Part shown: piece by piece, positions 4,792 through 5,170 of the stretch | Layout of the letters: every line of letters begins with the position of its first letter | Position numbering within the stretch: position 1 is the first letter of the stretch | Assembly (NCBI GenBank): GCA_030668025.1 | Contig: DAOUUT010000257.1 | Coordinates: forward strand, 1-5,170 | DNA from: Promethearchaeota archaeon | GTDB lineage: Archaea; Asgardarchaeota; Lokiarchaeia; Sigynarchaeales; SOKP01 | Direction of reading: 5' to 3' | Length of the DNA stretch: 5,170 nt | The notes under the pieces: model-generated | Told to the model about the DNA's origin: nothing | Databases searched by the model: none | The model's input: only the letters and a program-made list of their open reading frames with translations | Made by a program: the position numbers and the translations under genes

Positions 4792-5170
4792 AAAAGAAAT
4801 ACTAGAAGAAAATTTCCCTGAGGCTTTTCAAAATCTAATTGAGCAAACAAAAAAATTAAACAATGCAATCAATAAGTTAAAAGGAGATCTAAAAAAAATA
4901 GAAGAACGATTTGATAAAGCTCAAGATAAAATAGATCTAATAGAAAAAAACTCTGAAACTATTCAAAATTTAACAAATCAAATAATTAAATTAGAATCTT
5001 CTTTAGAATCTGCAAAGAAAGAGATTTCAGCACAAAAGAAGGATTTCTCGTTAAATCATGAAAAGTTAGAACAAACTATTAAAACACAAGAAGAAAACCT
5101 CACGAATGTGATTTCAGAAACAAAAAAGGAATTCTCGTTAAGTCAAGAAAGTATGGCGAAATCGGCAAAA
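4775..5170 (+). CDS. Coiled-coil protein of unknown function (3' end outside window)
   Basis: This frame has no stop from 4739 to the window end. The likely start is GTG at 4775, giving at least 132 residues beginning MVEIPKKEIL; the first in-frame ATG comes only near 5149, far into the coding stretch. The GTG start overlaps the GTPase gene by 17 nt, so translation is probably coupled. Residues 28-63 show a clean heptad pattern, with L28, I32, L35, L39, I42, F46, A49, I53, I56 and I63 at alternating 3- and 4-residue steps, and charged residues elsewhere. The helix continues to about 84. Beyond it, KKDFSLNHEK (88-97) recurs as KKEFSLSQES (117-126), a 29-residue repeat. There is no signal peptide or membrane segment in the visible part, and I recognise no family. 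The context suggests a partner or scaffold for the GTPase; that is inference. The coding call rests on composition, heptads and codon-phased repetition. Confidence 0.75.
   Translation, partial: MVEIPKKEILEENFPEAFQNLIEQTKKLNNAINKLKGDLKKIEERFDKAQDKIDLIEKNSETIQNLTNQIIKLESSLESAKKEISAQKKDFSLNHEKLEQTIKTQEENLTNVISETKKEFSLSQESMAKSAK
5023..5150 (+). repeat. 87-bp-period internal repeat in the coiled-coil gene
   Basis: The 41-bp segments 5023-5063 and 5110-5150 match at 34 positions and are exactly 87 bp (29 codons) apart, including the shared block TTCTCGTTAA. The high identity at DNA level, not only in the protein, points to a fairly recent in-frame duplication. Further copies may follow beyond the window. 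Confidence 0.65.

Noticed and set aside
4739..4800. The coiled-coil frame could be a continuation of the GTPase by programmed frameshifting at the A6 run (4768-4773).
   Set aside because: The shift needed is +1, and the A-run is not phased as a standard slippery heptamer. A GTG start at 4775 explains the frame more simply, as an overlapping gene. A sequencing error in the A-run cannot be fully excluded.

Overview
The window looks like a chromosomal piece from an archaeon, most likely an Asgard (Lokiarchaeia-like) lineage; this is inference, since no rRNA or marker gene is present. The support is: a strongly AT-rich sequence; starts without Shine-Dalgarno motifs but with TATA-like boxes about 25-45 nt upstream of the ATG; an archaetidylinositol-phosphate-synthase-like enzyme, which belongs to ether-lipid synthesis; a eukaryote-like Ras-superfamily small GTPase; and what appears to be the tail of a TIP49/RuvB-like AAA+ ATPase.

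Layout. 1-131: C-terminal end of a TIP49/RuvB-like protein (+). 132-337: non-coding, with T-tracts and a TATA-like box. 338-1831: M32 metallocarboxypeptidase (+), complete. 1897-2916: an atypical extended-SDR NAD(P)-dependent epimerase-like protein, the only gene on the - strand. It is bracketed by two ~60-bp direct repeats (1831-1890 and 2977-3036, about 90% identical). 3111-3695: CDP-alcohol phosphatidyltransferase (+), preceded by a TATA-like box, a 13-bp tandem repeat and an 18-bp palindrome. 3796-4791: small GTPase with a 157-residue helical C-terminal extension of unknown function (+). 4775-5170 (runs off the window): a coiled-coil protein that most likely starts at GTG and overlaps the GTPase gene by 17 nt.

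How the genes relate. The first three complete genes look like separate housekeeping functions: peptide turnover, nucleotide-sugar-type oxidoreduction and membrane lipid head-group synthesis. They have their own upstream regions and show no operon structure. The exception is the GTPase and coiled-coil pair, which overlap, must be co-transcribed and are probably translationally coupled. A Ras-like switch whose P-loop carries Trp where Ras has Gly12, fused to a long helical tail and co-expressed with a coiled-coil partner, is the best candidate here for an undescribed system: a GTPase-driven scaffold or membrane/cytoskeletal module. The second point of interest is the repeat-flanked, oppositely oriented SDR gene, which looks inserted between its neighbours.
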